DNA of 64,000 nucleotides, taken from Marisa cornuarietis. Lineage: Eukaryota; Mollusca; Gastropoda; Architaenioglossa; Ampullariidae. The translations under genes were made by a program, and so were the position numbers. The stretch covers positions 11,970,501-12,034,500 of the forward strand of contig SMMW01000622.1 of NCBI GenBank assembly GCA_004794655.1, in the 5' to 3' direction. The notes below the pieces were generated by a model. It saw nothing but the letters and a program-made list of their open reading frames with translations. It had not been told where the DNA came from and ran no database searches. Shown one piece after another: positions 13,907-25,987 of this stretch (position 1 is the first letter of the stretch; the number at the start of each line of letters is the position of its first letter).

Positions 13907-14349
13907 TCCATCGCAAATCTTTTTTTGTGCACTCGCAGCACAAAAGAAGGCACAGTTTTTTTTTACAGTGACATTTCCTTGTCTGTAAAATAAAACGCTA
14001 ATAAAAAGATGTCCAAATAATTCTAAACAAACCGTTAATTACGAGTTCTGCTGAGCCGACTGGGGCCCAGTGCATGGTAGTCTAGCAGACAACCGCTTGT
14101 GAAATATTAGTAGCTTAGTTAACCGAGGCTTCAGAGTCTGGCCTCAAGCCCCTGCTGCAAGAGGTCGTAGTAGTTTTTCTTCCCTCATACTTTCCAGATG
14201 ATTATTGACTCGATCCTGAAAACCCTTTCTTTTGCCCCGGCTGTCCTCTTAGAACTTTTTGTGAAGACAAACTCATCATGAGGCCACCTTCATGAATGAC
14301 CACATACCTATATGACTCCCTCAGGAAAAAGTGCATCAGCTCTAAGTCT

Positions 14350-14771
14350 TCAAAAGTATTCCTTGTTAAATTCCTTTAAATCACCATCACTGTAATCGTA
14401 GCTGTCGTTATTAGATAAAGAACTAACAAGTGCTCGTTCCACTTCATTGTCGATGCACCAACAATAGTGACGCCGCAGTCGTGTTCTGACTTTTCTGTGA
14501 GTTTTTTCAAGGTCCGAAAAGTCACCACAAGTCAAGCTTCCACACACCTCTGTCCAGCCGTCCACCTTGCTTTCGTTGAATTTCTCGTGTTTTCTCTCTC
14601 CCTGGCTCTAGTATTTTCAAGAATGTCCAAGAATAGAGTTTCCTCGACCTGAAGATCCTCTTTCAGGGTCACGTGACTTGAGTCGAGTTCACTGACTGTT
14701 TTCTTAAGGTCTTCGCACAGTCTAATTGCTTTTTTGCCGCTCTTGGGCTTAGTTTTTCCCCACTTCTTCTT
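14350..14771 (-). pseudogene. Unidentified protein-like segment broken by a frameshift
   Basis: Two overlapping minus-strand frames read like one protein. The first, open from 14771 to the TGA at 14532, has a lysine-rich start (KTKPKSGKKAIRLCEDLKK) then a heptad-like TVSELDSSHVTLKEDLQVEE and LFLDILENTR. The second, open from about 14606 to a TGA at 14350, continues with NESKVDGWTEV, RTRLRRHYCWCIDNEVERAL and an acidic tail ending EFNKEYF. The switch point lies near GGGAGAGAGAAAA at about 14590-14600, a plausible indel site. No start codon or upstream exon was identified. It may be a decayed gene, a TE ORF remnant or an assembly error. Confidence 0.33.
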
Positions 14772-14889
14772 TTAACACTTCTTGGGGACGTGGTCTTTGT
14801 CTTAGACTGGAACCTTATGAGACTGTCTCCACAAATATGCTCGCTGTTGTCGCGATGAAAAGGCGAAAGAACGTTAATTCTGAGTCATG

Positions 14890-16430
14890 GGTTATGTCCT
14901 CCTTACAGTGCCTCCATAAAGCCGATAATATATATATATATAGCATTCGATATGGTTAGAAAGTTGTGTTGCTGCACTCAAAAATAAATTCATCATAAAG
15001 AACTTTTGATGCAATAAATAGGTACTGAGTTAAGCTGTTTAAAAGATGAGTGAACGTTAACCTACCTTGTGTAGTTGTTTTTTAACATACAATAATTTTT
15101 TTCTTTTAGCCTATTGGTTGTTTTTTTTCTCTCCCTCTCATTCTCTCCCTCTTTCCTCTCTTAAACCTCCTCATCTCTCCCCACATAAAATGAAGAAATA
15201 TCCTTGTATACACAAAGCTATATATTTTGTTTCACTGCCATTCTTCTGACAACTATTTTGTAAACAACTTGCAAATAAGGGTACACTGGGTTATTGGCTA
15301 ATGTCAAAACTAGACTCAAAAATAAGACTCACACTCAGACAGATATTGTTACGATCGAGGCTTAGAATATGAAGGAGGCATATTTTTCCTGACATGGCGG
15401 TGTGTAAATTCTCTGCCTTCGCCATATTGTGCATGGATTCTTGATTTAATTAAGGCTCGGCAGACCCAGTGTTCCCGCTATGGAAACAAAGGCAAGAAAA
15501 CAAACCAGCCACTTATGCAAAACTTGATCAGAATAGCCGAGAGCACTCGGTAATAAAAGAGGATGTATTCATTTAATCAAGACGCCAGCAACTCACAGAG
15601 TGTTCCAGGTCTTATTTTGGTGATAGCCAGCAAAAAAAAAGGTTCTCAAGTAATCTTATTTTCTTATAAAGTAATATTTCTTCTTTTTCTGTTGTTTTCT
15701 TCTTTGCAAAGTTTTTCAAAACATAATTTCAGAATGTAAAAAAAAAACTTTCAGAACAAAAGAAGGGTCTTATCTCAACATATTTGCAGCTCCTAGATAC
15801 GACACTGGGGTTGGCATGCAGAGACGGGACATTTTTCTATTTCACTGTTTTAGTTTTTATTCGTTAAATCTTTACCTCTTTCTCCCTTTCTGTATTTCCT
15901 CTCTTTGTTACCATTCAACAGCCATCTTTTTATTCCTCATCTTTCTCCATGTCCGGTCCATCTGTCGGTTGGGCTACTGGTGTCCGTCCCCATATCCTCT
16001 CAAGTTCTCCAATATATTTACTGGGGTAATGCAAAGGCGACATTTACTCTGGAAATCGAAGGAAATAAGAGCTAGCAAACCATTTTTGATGTGGAACAAA
16101 ACTAAATCATGTTAAATGAGACAAACGCCTTCAAAATAAAGTTGCCAAGTTTTACTTTTTATTTCCTCCAATCAATATTTTAACATGTCTGCGATATTTT
16201 TGTTCATATTCGATCAGGCTGTGCTGCCTTAAAGACGGCTTTTTGTTAGTCCAGCCTTTTAGCTATAGTTGCTCTGAGGCAGACATCGACTGTAATTCTG
16301 TGATGGTGGAGTTTACCCCCCTGATAGCTGTCTTGAGGTCAGGTATGTAGTCATCTGCAAGAGTAACAGCTAGTGAATGTGACAGACTAGTGGCAATGTC
16401 GTAATTAGTAGAAACTGCAAATAGGTAGCT
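14890..16430. other. Intergenic sequence, no gene recognised
   Basis: AT-rich, with a short (TA)n at about 14928-14941 and T-rich runs. No conserved coding blocks were seen. Confidence 0.4.
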
Positions 16431-16439
16431 CTGTGACAG

Positions 16440-16745
16440 CTGTCCGGGAGTCACGTAACAATCTTTAGTTAACTAATGACAGCTGCAGCAGACTCTGATA
16501 TAATTGTGGAGGACGTAGTTGACAAGTGTGGAAGAGTAATGAAAGGTCTTAAATTTTGATAGCCATGTAACAGCTGCCTGGAGGAGTTCAACTGCACTAG
16601 AGCAGCGGTAGATACACTAAGCCAGTCCCAGCTGCACTAGACTGGTTGAAGCCGCAGTAGACTGGTGGCAGTTGCAGTAGACTAGTTCCAGCTGCAGTAG
16701 GATGCTGACAGCTCCTCTAGATTAGTCACGCGGCAGTGCGTCACG
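16440..16745. repeat. Degenerate 20-bp tandem array
   Basis: Units such as AGCTGCAGTAGACTAGTTCC and AGTTGCAGTAGACTGGTGGC follow each other at 20-bp spacing between about 16625 and 16745. More diverged CAGCTG-containing units extend upstream. Confidence 0.65.
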
Positions 16746-17449
16746 AAAGTGCCTCAGCCCCGCGTCGTCATCTGTTTTAAGAGGACGTCACTTCCGGCGG
16801 CCAAGGAAGTGGTCGCTGAGGCAGAAAATGAAATCCCGTTACACTGGCTGCTCGACCGACCTCCCGGGGCCTCTTCTCGCGAGAAGACGACAGCAATAAC
16901 TGCAACGTTTTAGGGCAGCTTCTTAAAATTTATTTCGCGCTCTAAAGTGGCGCTGCTCCTGCGCGTCAGAGAGATAATATGTGAGGCCACCACAAGCAGA
17001 TTTTTTTTTTCCTTAAAACACTGTTCTGTCCACCTCCCCCAACCCCCACAAAACCTGATTTACGGCTGCACGGGATAAAAGTTATTGAATAAACAACACT
17101 AGTGAGAAGAGTACATCAAGATTTTGTCTACGTTCACGTGGCTTCTCGGATAAACAGCTTCTATTCTTCCTTGGCTCAAGTTCGTGGTAAAAAAAAATGA
17201 CAAAAGAGAAAAAGGAAATGAAAGCAAAAATGTGTAAAAGTAGGCGTCAGTGTCCTTGAGTGTGCTCTTATAGAGTAATATCAGCATGACGGGATTTTTA
17301 AAAAAAATCATGATGTCATCAGACTCCATCTTGGTAGACCATCTCACCAAAATGTTTGATGAAGATGCTGATGGAATGGATTTTTGTAGCATATCAAATT
17401 CCTGCTGCTTTAAGTCCTCTTCAATCACGTTAAGGACCATCAAGACGGC

Positions 17450-17575
17450 GATTTTATTATCAAATAGTTATTCGCTCAATTCTGCATCATCTGGTTCCAG
17501 CACATTCCTTGTACTCGATAAGCGAACACCACACAAACTGAAACTCCTCTCTACAGCCATGTCAGCGCGCTAGTT
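17450..17575 (-). pseudogene. hAT-type transposase C-terminal-like fragment
   Basis: The minus strand encodes MAVERSFSLCGVRLSSTRNV followed by LEPDDAELSE and a stop. This resembles the xxVERxFSxxGxxxxxxRNxLxPxxxE dimerisation motif near the C-terminus of hAT transposases and of genes derived from them. Downstream residues (IAVLMVLNVIEEDLKQQEFD) continue after the stop. No upstream catalytic region is visible. Confidence 0.35.
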
Positions 17576-18184
17576 GCTAGGGAAGTTGCACGGGTGCTGG
17601 GGGCACTGGTGCATCGAAATGCATGCAAAGCACGATGAGAGAGTGCAGGAGCCAAGATTGACAGTTGGCCAAAGCTTTCTAGGCACGTCCACAAAGTACA
17701 ACGAGTTGATTCGCCTGCAGCGTCTCTTTGCAACAGTCGCTTAGCTTCCATGCGATAGATCGGCCTCGTAAGGACCACTTCACATCCCGCGCACAAAATG
17801 AATGCCTTTCATTTTTCAAGTTCACTGCCAGGCCACCAGCCATTTCCAGTTTAAATCAAATCTTGTAAACGATGCCTGCTTTCCAGAAAGGGGACAAAAT
17901 GGAAATTCTAGACCCACATGCATATTCATGACGAAATAATCTTGACTGTGAATCCAAAATCCTCGTTTCTACTTTCTTCTTTTTGTACATCCGACTGCTT
18001 GCAGAGAAGGAATCACGGTAACGGGGTGTGGGTGAAAAGACGTGCGTATGGGTGAGAATCTGTGTGTTTTTCGTATTCTTCCTTCTGGTCTGTGGGCAAG
18101 GGGGGGGGGGAATGTGCCGGTCTTTAGACGCGATGGAAGAACAACAATTGAGCTGAAGTAGCCAAGAGGTTGCACTTAGGCAGG

Positions 18185-18365
18185 AAGAATGATGAGCTGT
18201 AGCAGCTAAAAAGTTAAATTATAGCAGTCAGGGTTGGAAGAGGTGAATGAGGTTGAGCTGGGGCAGTGAGGAGAGAAAAGTTGAGGAAGTCAGGAGAATG
18301 AGTTCTAGCAAGGAGGAAACAGTTGAGTCAAGAAACACTGTTGAGGAAGTCAGGAAGAAGGCAAA
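18185..18365. repeat. Degenerate GA-rich tandem repeat
   Basis: Repeated words GTTGAGGAAGTCAGGA and GGTTGAGCTGGGGCAGT at irregular spacing of about 20-60 bp. Confidence 0.45.
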
Positions 18366-18479
18366 CGTCGCCATCCTAAAAGAAAATTTGATGAAAACGT
18401 GCAGCTGAATGTGAATAAAATGTAAACTGGTGTATTTTTGTATGACGTTTAAATAAACATTTTCTCGTGCAGGCAAATA

Positions 18480-19900
18480 CGAAATGATGTTTGAATATCA
18501 CGTCTGCGGGCATTCATGTTAAGTAATTCACAGTTTTTCTTCTTCCCCTTCGTTTACAAAACCCTACAGTTACACATTCTAACCACCTCATTTAGCTAGT
18601 CCCGTACCCCGCTATGATCTACCAACCCCAACTCTCATCTTTATTCATGCTTTATCCCACACACGTCTTGTGTTATTCCTTAAAATTACTGTCAGAGTCA
18701 TTTGTTTTCATCTTCCTCTTCAAACTTTGAGACCTTTGGCAGCTCTTGTAGCCCTTTAAGCTGCCTGCTTCTCACAGAGACCCTTCATACTCCGATCACG
18801 TTTCTCGAGACCTCACGAGAGGCCATCACCATCAGAAGTGGAGGACCAGGTCTTCAAGCGGAGGCGTCTCGTATCATTCGGTGAAGGCAAGTAAGAAAAT
18901 GACGCATAATAAGCACGTCTGTGCGAAGGGGCAGAAAATTGCAAAGGTGTGGCCGATCGCTGTAGTAAAATTTCTTCTTTAATGTTCTTCTTCATGTGAT
19001 ATGTATGGGAAGAGACTGGGACATCGTCCACAACACCAGCTTACTCACAAACTCACTGCCTAACTATCCAGATTGTCGTAAACTCAGCAGCAGGCATCCA
19101 TCTTATAAATAAAGCAGAATATAACTGATAATTATGCAAAAATACACCGTTTGTCTGATCCTCACCAATTGTGACTTTTTTTTTTCTTCGGTGGCTAGAT
19201 CATAGACTTTGGTTGACTGGTGTGGGCTGATCGACCCATGTTAATTTTTCATGTTTATTGTTCATAATTTATGTTCTTTGAGGCCAACAGGGGCTTAAAA
19301 TAAAGAGAATAACTCGCACGAGAAATGTTGCCATACGTCTACTACGCAGAACAAATTGGGACAACGCAGTAATTTGGGAGAGTATCTGTTGATAAACAGT
19401 TACGGGGAGGTAAGGAGAAGGGAGCTAGCGAGCGAGTGGGGTTTCAGATGGCACCACCACAATTTTTATCTCCCGCATCACTTGAAACGTCGTGTCCCCG
19501 TTACCGAGCAAGATCCATCCATCTATCAAATTAGGGATGAGCACAAGTGGTACACTTCTCCGTTACCCTGCAACTGCGCACGAATATAATTCAGTGAAAG
19601 AATTTAAGAATTTCTTACGCTGCTTCCATGAAGATAATAGTCTTTGGTTTCCGGTCTTCCTAGCCAGGGGCTGTAATTATGAAGCAGAGGTACATCTGTA
19701 TTCCGGGGGCTGCTTTTCTCCCCTGCATGCCTACACAGCATTAGCAAACTCTCTCTCGCTTTAGCTGTGGACTGTACTCACGATGAAGACCTCTAGCTAT
19801 TAGCCGCCATTCTTAGTTTGCCACTGTTTTTAGGTACATCAGGTCGATAAATAACTGAGGGAACATTACCTCAATAACTACAGACACAGGGAGTCGACAA
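18480..19900. other. Intergenic sequence, no gene recognised
   Basis: Mixed composition with a short T10 run near 19170. There are only short open frames without splice context. Confidence 0.4.
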
Positions 19901-19914
19901 GGAAATGCGAGGTG

Positions 19915-20115
19915 GGGATGAAGTCACCTGCTCTGGCACCTGTGTTTGACGTCGAACTAGCATATGGTTTATATCATAGTCATGCAACCGGCCGCACGCA
20001 GGGAAAGAACATCGGACCCGAGACGAGAAATGAACCCAGGACAGACAATCATCACTGTATTAGTTACAAAAGGGGAATTAACTCAGTCAGCCCTGTGCTC
20101 AGCGCCGAGACGATG
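19915..20115 (-). mobile_element. tRNA-derived SINE-like copy
   Basis: The minus strand reads CAGTGATGATTGTCTGTCCT, then GGGTTCATTTCTCGTCTCGG and TTCTTTCCCTGCGTG. This is collinear with the copy at 60735-60908 and includes the B-box-like GGTTCATTTCTC. Confidence 0.55.
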
Positions 20116-20579
20116 GCGACATCAGGGTCGTCTATTTTAAAAAGTTAACCTGTCAAACCTGTCAGTTCTAACAAGCCAGGGAAAGACTTAAGTTCATGTG
20201 ACCTGGCGTAAAAGAAAAAGACAAAAATAGTTGGGACGGAAACAGCCTTCCAGCTTGCTGAAGCCACAACAAGAGAATTCTGAAGTTCTTGTCTGAAAAC
20301 GCCACGTGGGAGGGAATCGGCGACACTATTGGAAACAGGAAGAAGGGGAACACGAGACCCGTAAACTGAGACAGGAAGGGAGGGTGCAGACTTGCACGCA
20401 GTCGGCTCGTGCGTGGGTGGGAATAAGGGGTGGGACGCTCGACTGTTGACCGAGACAACAACAATATTTTTAGCAGAAACATCCCCGGAAACAAAGGCGG
20501 TGAGATAAGGCGAACCTGGACCTGAAATTGTGCTGGAGCATGCGAAAGCTGACAGTCGTGGTCCTACTTCGAAAGGGCC

Positions 20580-20612
20580 CAATCATCATCATCATCATCA
20601 TCATCATGATGT
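20580..20612. repeat. (ATC)n microsatellite
   Basis: Nine near-perfect ATC units followed by a short CATGATG inversion. Confidence 0.9.
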
Positions 20613-21194
20613 TCGATGATTTTTGAGATAAAAGGAGGAAATACAGATCATCATCATCGGTCTGCATAATCAAAAGCTTCTTAGTTCTACAACAAAACTT
20701 GTCAGATCATCGTGGATGTAGACTAAAAAGAAAAGAAGACTGAAAGAAGGAAGATGAGAAGAAACCCTAAAACTGTTTTCATTGACTGCTGAAGAATTAT
20801 TTCTCAAAAAAGAACCAAAACAAAAACGCAATACTTGTTAGACTGTGTCTTTAGACGACCGGCCCTTTGGGACTTCAAGGACGGTCATATCTTTGGATGA
20901 TCTCTCCAAAACACAAGTCTTCTCTAACTTCCCACTCCCTGCCTTTCTCCTGGAAACTGTCATTTAAAAAAAGCTGATTGAAAAAAATACATTGGTTTAA
21001 GTGTACGGAAATCCTAAGCAAATGACCTTTGACATCTGGTGGTGAATGCATACAAAATTTAGTGATTGTAGAAAGAGAGTTGGACTGACATACGAAAGAA
21101 GCGAACAAAAGAGAATAAATGGATGATTTGGAAGGTGAACTGACCAGGGGTAAGATGGATTTTGCCATTTATGAAAGAAGAGAGAGGGAGGAGT

Positions 21195-21345
21195 AATGTC
21201 TCTAGTGTGTTAAGGACTTTGATTGTACAAGAGTGTGTAAGAACTTCGGTCGTAAAAGTGCGAGTAAGAATTTTGGTTGGACAAGAATGTGTAAGGATTT
21301 TGGGGGGCACAAGAATTAAAATGTAAGGACTTTAGTGTAAGGATT
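21195..21345. repeat. Degenerate 30-bp tandem array abutting the large minisatellite
   Basis: Units of the form GTGTGTAAGGACTTTGGTTG followed by TACAAGA recur about every 30 bp. They give a 10-residue repeat on the minus strand (ILTHSC-TK-type). The unit merges into the 25-bp array that follows. Confidence 0.6.
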
Positions 21346-21349
21346 TAGC

Positions 21350-22100
21350 GTTGTCTAACTGTCAGTGATTTAGTGTTGTCTGTGATTTAGTGTTGTCGAA
21401 CTGTGATTTAGTGTTGTCGAACTGTCTGTGATTTAGTGTTGTCGAACTGTCTGTGATTTAGTGTTGTCTGTGATTTAGTCTTGTCGAACTGTCAGTGATT
21501 TAGGATTGTCTGTGATTTAGTGTTGTCGAATTCTCTGTGATTTAGTGTTGTCAAACTGCCAGTGATTTAGTGTTGTCGAACTGTCTGTGATTTAGTGTTG
21601 TCTGTGATTTAGTGTTGTCGAACTGTCAGTGATTTAGGATTGTCTGTGATTTAGTGTTGTCGAACTGTCTGTGACTTAGTGTTATCAAACTATCTGTGAT
21701 TTAGTGTTGTCGAACTGTCTATGATTTAGTGTTGTCGAACTGTCTGTGATTTAGTGTTGTCTGTGACTTAGTGTTGTCGAACTGTCTGTGACCTAGTGTT
21801 GTCGAACTGTCAGTGATTTAGTGTTGTCGAACTGTCTGTGACTTAGTGTTATCAAACTATCTGTGATTTAGTGTTGTCGAACTGTCTATGATTTAGTGTT
21901 GTCGAACTGTCTGTGATTTAGTGTTGTCTGTGACTTAGTGTTGTCGAACTGTCTGTGACCTAGTGTTGTCGAACTGTCAGTGATTTAGTGTTGTCGAACT
22001 GTCTGTGACTTAGTGTTATCAAACTATCTGTGATTTAGTGTTGTCGAACTGTCTATGATTTAGTGTTGTCGAACTGTCAGTGATTTAGTGTTGTCAAGCT
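21350..22100. repeat. Minisatellite with 25- and 17-bp units and a 167-bp higher-order period
   Basis: The basic unit is CTGTGATTTAGTGTTGTCGA plus ACTGT (25 bp), with a short 17-bp variant lacking CGAACTGT. From 21669, a block of six long and one short unit (167 bp) repeats at 21836 and starts again at 22003. The two full copies look identical by eye. A less regular older array occupies 21350-21668. Confidence 0.95.
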
Positions 22101-23021
22101 CGGATCAAATCCTCCGCGCAGACTAACAACAGATTTCGCTGAGGATAAGAAGCTGCAGGGAGCTCGCGATTCGATCGAAATAAGCTGAAATCTTTTTTTA
22201 CAGCCAGATTTTTTCTTGACACCCGGTTTTGAATCGCACGGTGTCAGGCTGGCGTAAAGTTCGATGGTAAAGTTCCATTACCACATCGTCCAGTGGAGTG
22301 GATGTAAGTGTCGCTTTCGCCGTCGATGCTTGCATCTCTCCATGTTTTTAAACAGCTCCATATCCGTTCTCTTCTCCTGCTTCCTGCAACAGGCAGCATT
22401 TTAAAGTCTCCACGTGTACACTTTTGCTCCCATCGCCCCTTTCAGTTCTGTGCTTTGGTAAGCTTGCCATTCCAAGATGTCGGAAATGGTCTAGGCTATT
22501 GATTTCGTGTGACTGGAGTAAACTAGATGATGATTAGGAGGAGGAGGAAGAAGAGGAGGAAGGGTGTGCGCTTTTGAAATAGTGAAGAAACGTTTTGCAA
22601 ATTCGCGTACCTCGCTTTCATATTAACATGCGTACTTTGGACAGAAAAGTTCGCCAACCTGGACGAGAAAAGCTTGTTTTATCAGTAGCAACCATGTTCA
22701 TGTGACGAAACGCAGTCTAAGACAGTTTTTGAAGTCTAACATTGTACATAAGTTTCCCAGGTTAATGATATAATTAACAACACTCTTGTATTGCTTTACA
22801 ACAGTAGGTTTCTGTAAGCTAGGCTAGGCTAAGCTAAGAATTTCGGAAGGCTAGCTGTATTAAATGTATTTTAGACTTGGCGATATTTTTTAATTAAATA
22901 GTTTTATTGAGACGCAGCCCCATCGGAAGTAGAGGAGCATAGGGATATATATATACGTAATATTGTCTTCAACAAAAATGTGTATAGCAATTTCTAGGGA
23001 TCAAACTAAAACATACACATT

Positions 23022-23022
<1 letters not shown>

Positions 23023-23085
<63 letters not shown>
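23023..23085. repeat. (CA)n microsatellite
   Basis: 63 bp of AC dinucleotides. Confidence 0.97.
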
Positions 23086-23087
<2 letters not shown>

Positions 23088-23583
23088 GGCCCACATCGTC
23101 CCCAACATAAAAGCTTACCTAAAGCAAGCCTGGCTTACCATTGTAAGCTCTACATGATCAGCCAATCTAATGGGTTCTCACTACTGCACCGTCTCGAGGC
23201 AATCCAATTATCTTTCTTCTCCGGGAGGCTCTTCCTTCGTTTTATTTGCTATTTTTTCACTCGATCTTCGTGCTGCCTTAAAGCAAATAACTTTTCCAAA
23301 CTGTTAGAGTTGTCAGGACGTACATAATCCTGCATGCTGTAGACTATTGTTGACGGTGTTTTAAGTAAGCAAGTTGTTTCCAAGCTTTTTCTCTCTTCAT
23401 CTTTTTCTCTTCGTCTATTCTTTGTTTTCTTTACCGCCACTTTTTTTTTTTTACTCCTCTAGGTCTCTCCCTTACTCATCTCTCCCCTATTCTATCTCTC
23501 CTCTTTCTCGTCTCCTCACTTTCTTTTCTCTCTGTCTTTCTTTCTCTCTCCCTTCCTTTTATTCTGTGAGTAACTAATCTCTC

Positions 23584-23586
<3 letters not shown>

Positions 23587-23646
<60 letters not shown>
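23587..23646. repeat. (TG)n microsatellite
   Basis: 60 bp of TG dinucleotides. Confidence 0.97.
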
Positions 23647-23648
<2 letters not shown>

Positions 23649-24089
23649 TCTATCGATCAACTCTGCTGTCCTCTTTCTCCTGTGTATACGTGCGAGCACA
23701 TAGTTTGTAATATTCATGTGCTTCAAATCACTTCATTCAGAGAAGAGGACTTAATCATATTTTCTGGTATTTTGTAACCTACTCCGAGGACCTCTACGGA
23801 ATATTATTAACGATCGTTCAGAATGGTTGATTCAGTTTATCGTTGGCGATGGCGTGTCTGTTCGCATACCTTCCTGCACTAATCTCCATTTCTAGATTAA
23901 CACTATCTCCTACTTCTCGACTGAAGATACTTTTTATAATTTCAAACAGCAGTAAAAATTATAAAAACATAAAACATTCCTGTCTGCGGCTATATTTTTC
24001 ATGCCATAAAAAACATATTACACAATTGATTTTTTTTTAAAGTCTATTATACTGAGGATTGTGGGGTGTCTCTCATTTTCGCGGAAGTG

Positions 24090-24265
24090 AATAGCAAAGC
24101 GGTTAGAACACTGAGGTCCTAACACAAAGGCACACTGGTTCGATACCCCTGTAACGCAGTGAACTTCCCAGCCCCTCCAGTCGACCCAGATGACTCCACA
24201 GAGGCTCGTTGAAAGGTCAATCAGCGAGAGGAGTTTGGCACCGCGCTAACCAAAAAAAAAAAAAA
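24090..24265 (+). mobile_element. tRNA-derived SINE with poly-A tail
   Basis: The head TAGCAAAGCGGTTAGAACAC resembles an A box, and the B-box-like GGTTCGATACC lies about 35 nt later. The body ends GCACCGCGCTAACC and then A14. This is the full head-body-tail layout of a polymerase III SINE. Confidence 0.65.
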
Positions 24266-25208
24266 ATCTGGCCCCAAGAAAAAAGAGGTCTCTACCACCT
24301 CACTTCCCAACAATCTTTGAAGAAAAAAGAAACGGTTAGGGAATGACCTTACTCTAATTTTCGTATTGAAATGCAATACGTGTTGAGTGGCAAGATAATC
24401 GCTCGGCTAATGTCCCCACGGCTATGTCGACGATGATTAGAACAAGCCTAATATTTTTTTTCTGAAGAGGTCCGTTGTTGATACTCGTCTTACTGAGGCC
24501 TGATTTTTCTTTAGCGTGCGACACGCTGCAAAGGAAGATTGGCGCCAAGAGATGTGACACGAGACAGAAGCTGGAAACGAAATGTCACGTGGAAAACTCA
24601 AAGGACATGAGATAATCCACAAAATTGTATAATAAGCTAATATAATACAAACATACAGTAAAGCACTATGCCAAACGTATATAATACTATTTTCCCTTAC
24701 TATATCAGTCATCAGTCGAGCGTAAAAATGTTCCAACCTCAGATATCCACTGTGGGTCAAAAACTACTCTACCCGACCACAGACTCCGTCATTCCGTTCG
24801 TCGAAAGTTTGGCAACTTGTCATCCGTATCCGCATCCTCATCCTTGCGGATCACAGAGTTTTCAGACAAGACAGAAGCATCTCAGACCCAGACTTTCTCT
24901 GTCTCGCTCTCTCTATCTGTGGCTCACTCACTCGCTCTCAGATTTCCTAACTGGCAGAATTAAAACCGGAGCGGGTCAGTCCTGTCTTGTGTCTAGTCTT
25001 TTCGGTCTGTCGCCTTCTAGACAGAAGATCGTCTCAGGGGGTGACGACAAGGCAGACGATACTTTCATACAATAAAGCAGTTGTGCCCTGTGCCTTTCTT
25101 GCTCCATAGGCGTAATGACTTTCAAAGGACAGACGATGATAGGTTTGTTATTCTAGACTACTGAGTAAAAATGTTAGAAGTCTTGTATACAGTGATTATA
25201 AGACATGG

Positions 25209-25210
25209 GA

Positions 25211-25255
<45 letters not shown>
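25209..25255. repeat. (TG)n then (GA)n compound microsatellite
   Basis: Uninterrupted GT units switch to GA units. Confidence 0.93.
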
Positions 25256-25256
<1 letters not shown>

Positions 25257-25280
25257 ATCGGAAAGTTTATATATGTGAAT

Positions 25281-25438
25281 GATATTTCCCAATCATGATC
25301 TCGCCATTTTATAGTACTATTACAGATGGGTGGGAGATATTTTCCCCTCATTATCTCGCCATTTAATGGTACTGTTACAGATCGGTAAGAGATCATTTCG
25401 GCTCAGTATCTCACCATTTTGTGGTACTGTTACACATT
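25281..25438. repeat. Three tandem units of 55 bp
   Basis: Units begin at 25281, 25336 and 25391 with GATATTTTCCCCTCA-type sequence. They share ATCTCGCCATTT, GGTACTGTTACAGAT and GGTAAGA, with about 10-20% divergence. Confidence 0.85.
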
Positions 25439-25439
25439 A

Positions 25440-25870
25440 TTCTGAGGCTTTTCCTTTTTATTTGCTTCACTTTTGGAGAATTCAGCATTAATAAACGAAG
25501 AGAAGTCGAAAACAAATCTCGCGAGAACGCTGTCATGTCCGCGATTTAAACCTCAACAGATGTGAAGACAGCGCTACACAGAGACCTTCTTTTTTCCCCA
25601 CACTTAAAGAAAAAGAAAAACGTCTGATCGGTGGAGGGAGAAACTCCTTCAGGGATACGTTACCTCCTGACCTTTTACGTCACCAATGCTACTGCGTATT
25701 CAAACTTTGGGGAAAGAAATGAAGAGAATCGATACACAGCCACCACCTGCAGTCTTTTTTGTGGCCGAACTGACTGCAGAACACAAAAACGCATCAATAT
25801 TTTATCACATGTGCCTAGAAGAGACACCGAGCTACTGAATCCCGTAGGAGACTGAATTTCTTAATTCTTT
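25440..25870. other. Intergenic, no feature recognised
   Basis: Unique sequence without coding signals or repeats. Confidence 0.4.
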
Positions 25871-25871
25871 G

Positions 25872-25873
<2 letters not shown>

Positions 25874-25915
<42 letters not shown>
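25874..25915. repeat. (CA)n microsatellite
   Basis: About 42 bp of AC dinucleotides. Confidence 0.96.
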
Positions 25916-25916
<1 letters not shown>

Positions 25917-25987
25917 TTTGGCTGCCAATCGCACGAGATTGCTCATTCTGTGAAAATGCTTGACCAGATAAAAGATGAGGACATGCA

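Larger units (their letters stand above)
22110..24090. other. Intergenic sequence with two dinucleotide tracts
   Basis: Nothing coding recognised. A CT-rich stretch at 23370-23590 leads into the (TG)n tract. AGGCTAGGCTAAGCTAAG is a short local repeat near 22820. Confidence 0.45.

Noticed and set aside
20145..20582. 145-codon minus-strand open frame
   Set aside because: Lies beside a SINE copy, has no domain-like pattern, and a second overlapping frame is equally open.
21350..22100. CRISPR-like array
   Set aside because: No unique spacers; units are contiguous tandem repeats in a eukaryotic context.
24668..25075. 135-codon plus-strand open frame
   Set aside because: Ser/His/Pro-rich compositional translation; the internal CATCCGTATCCGCATCC words explain part of it.
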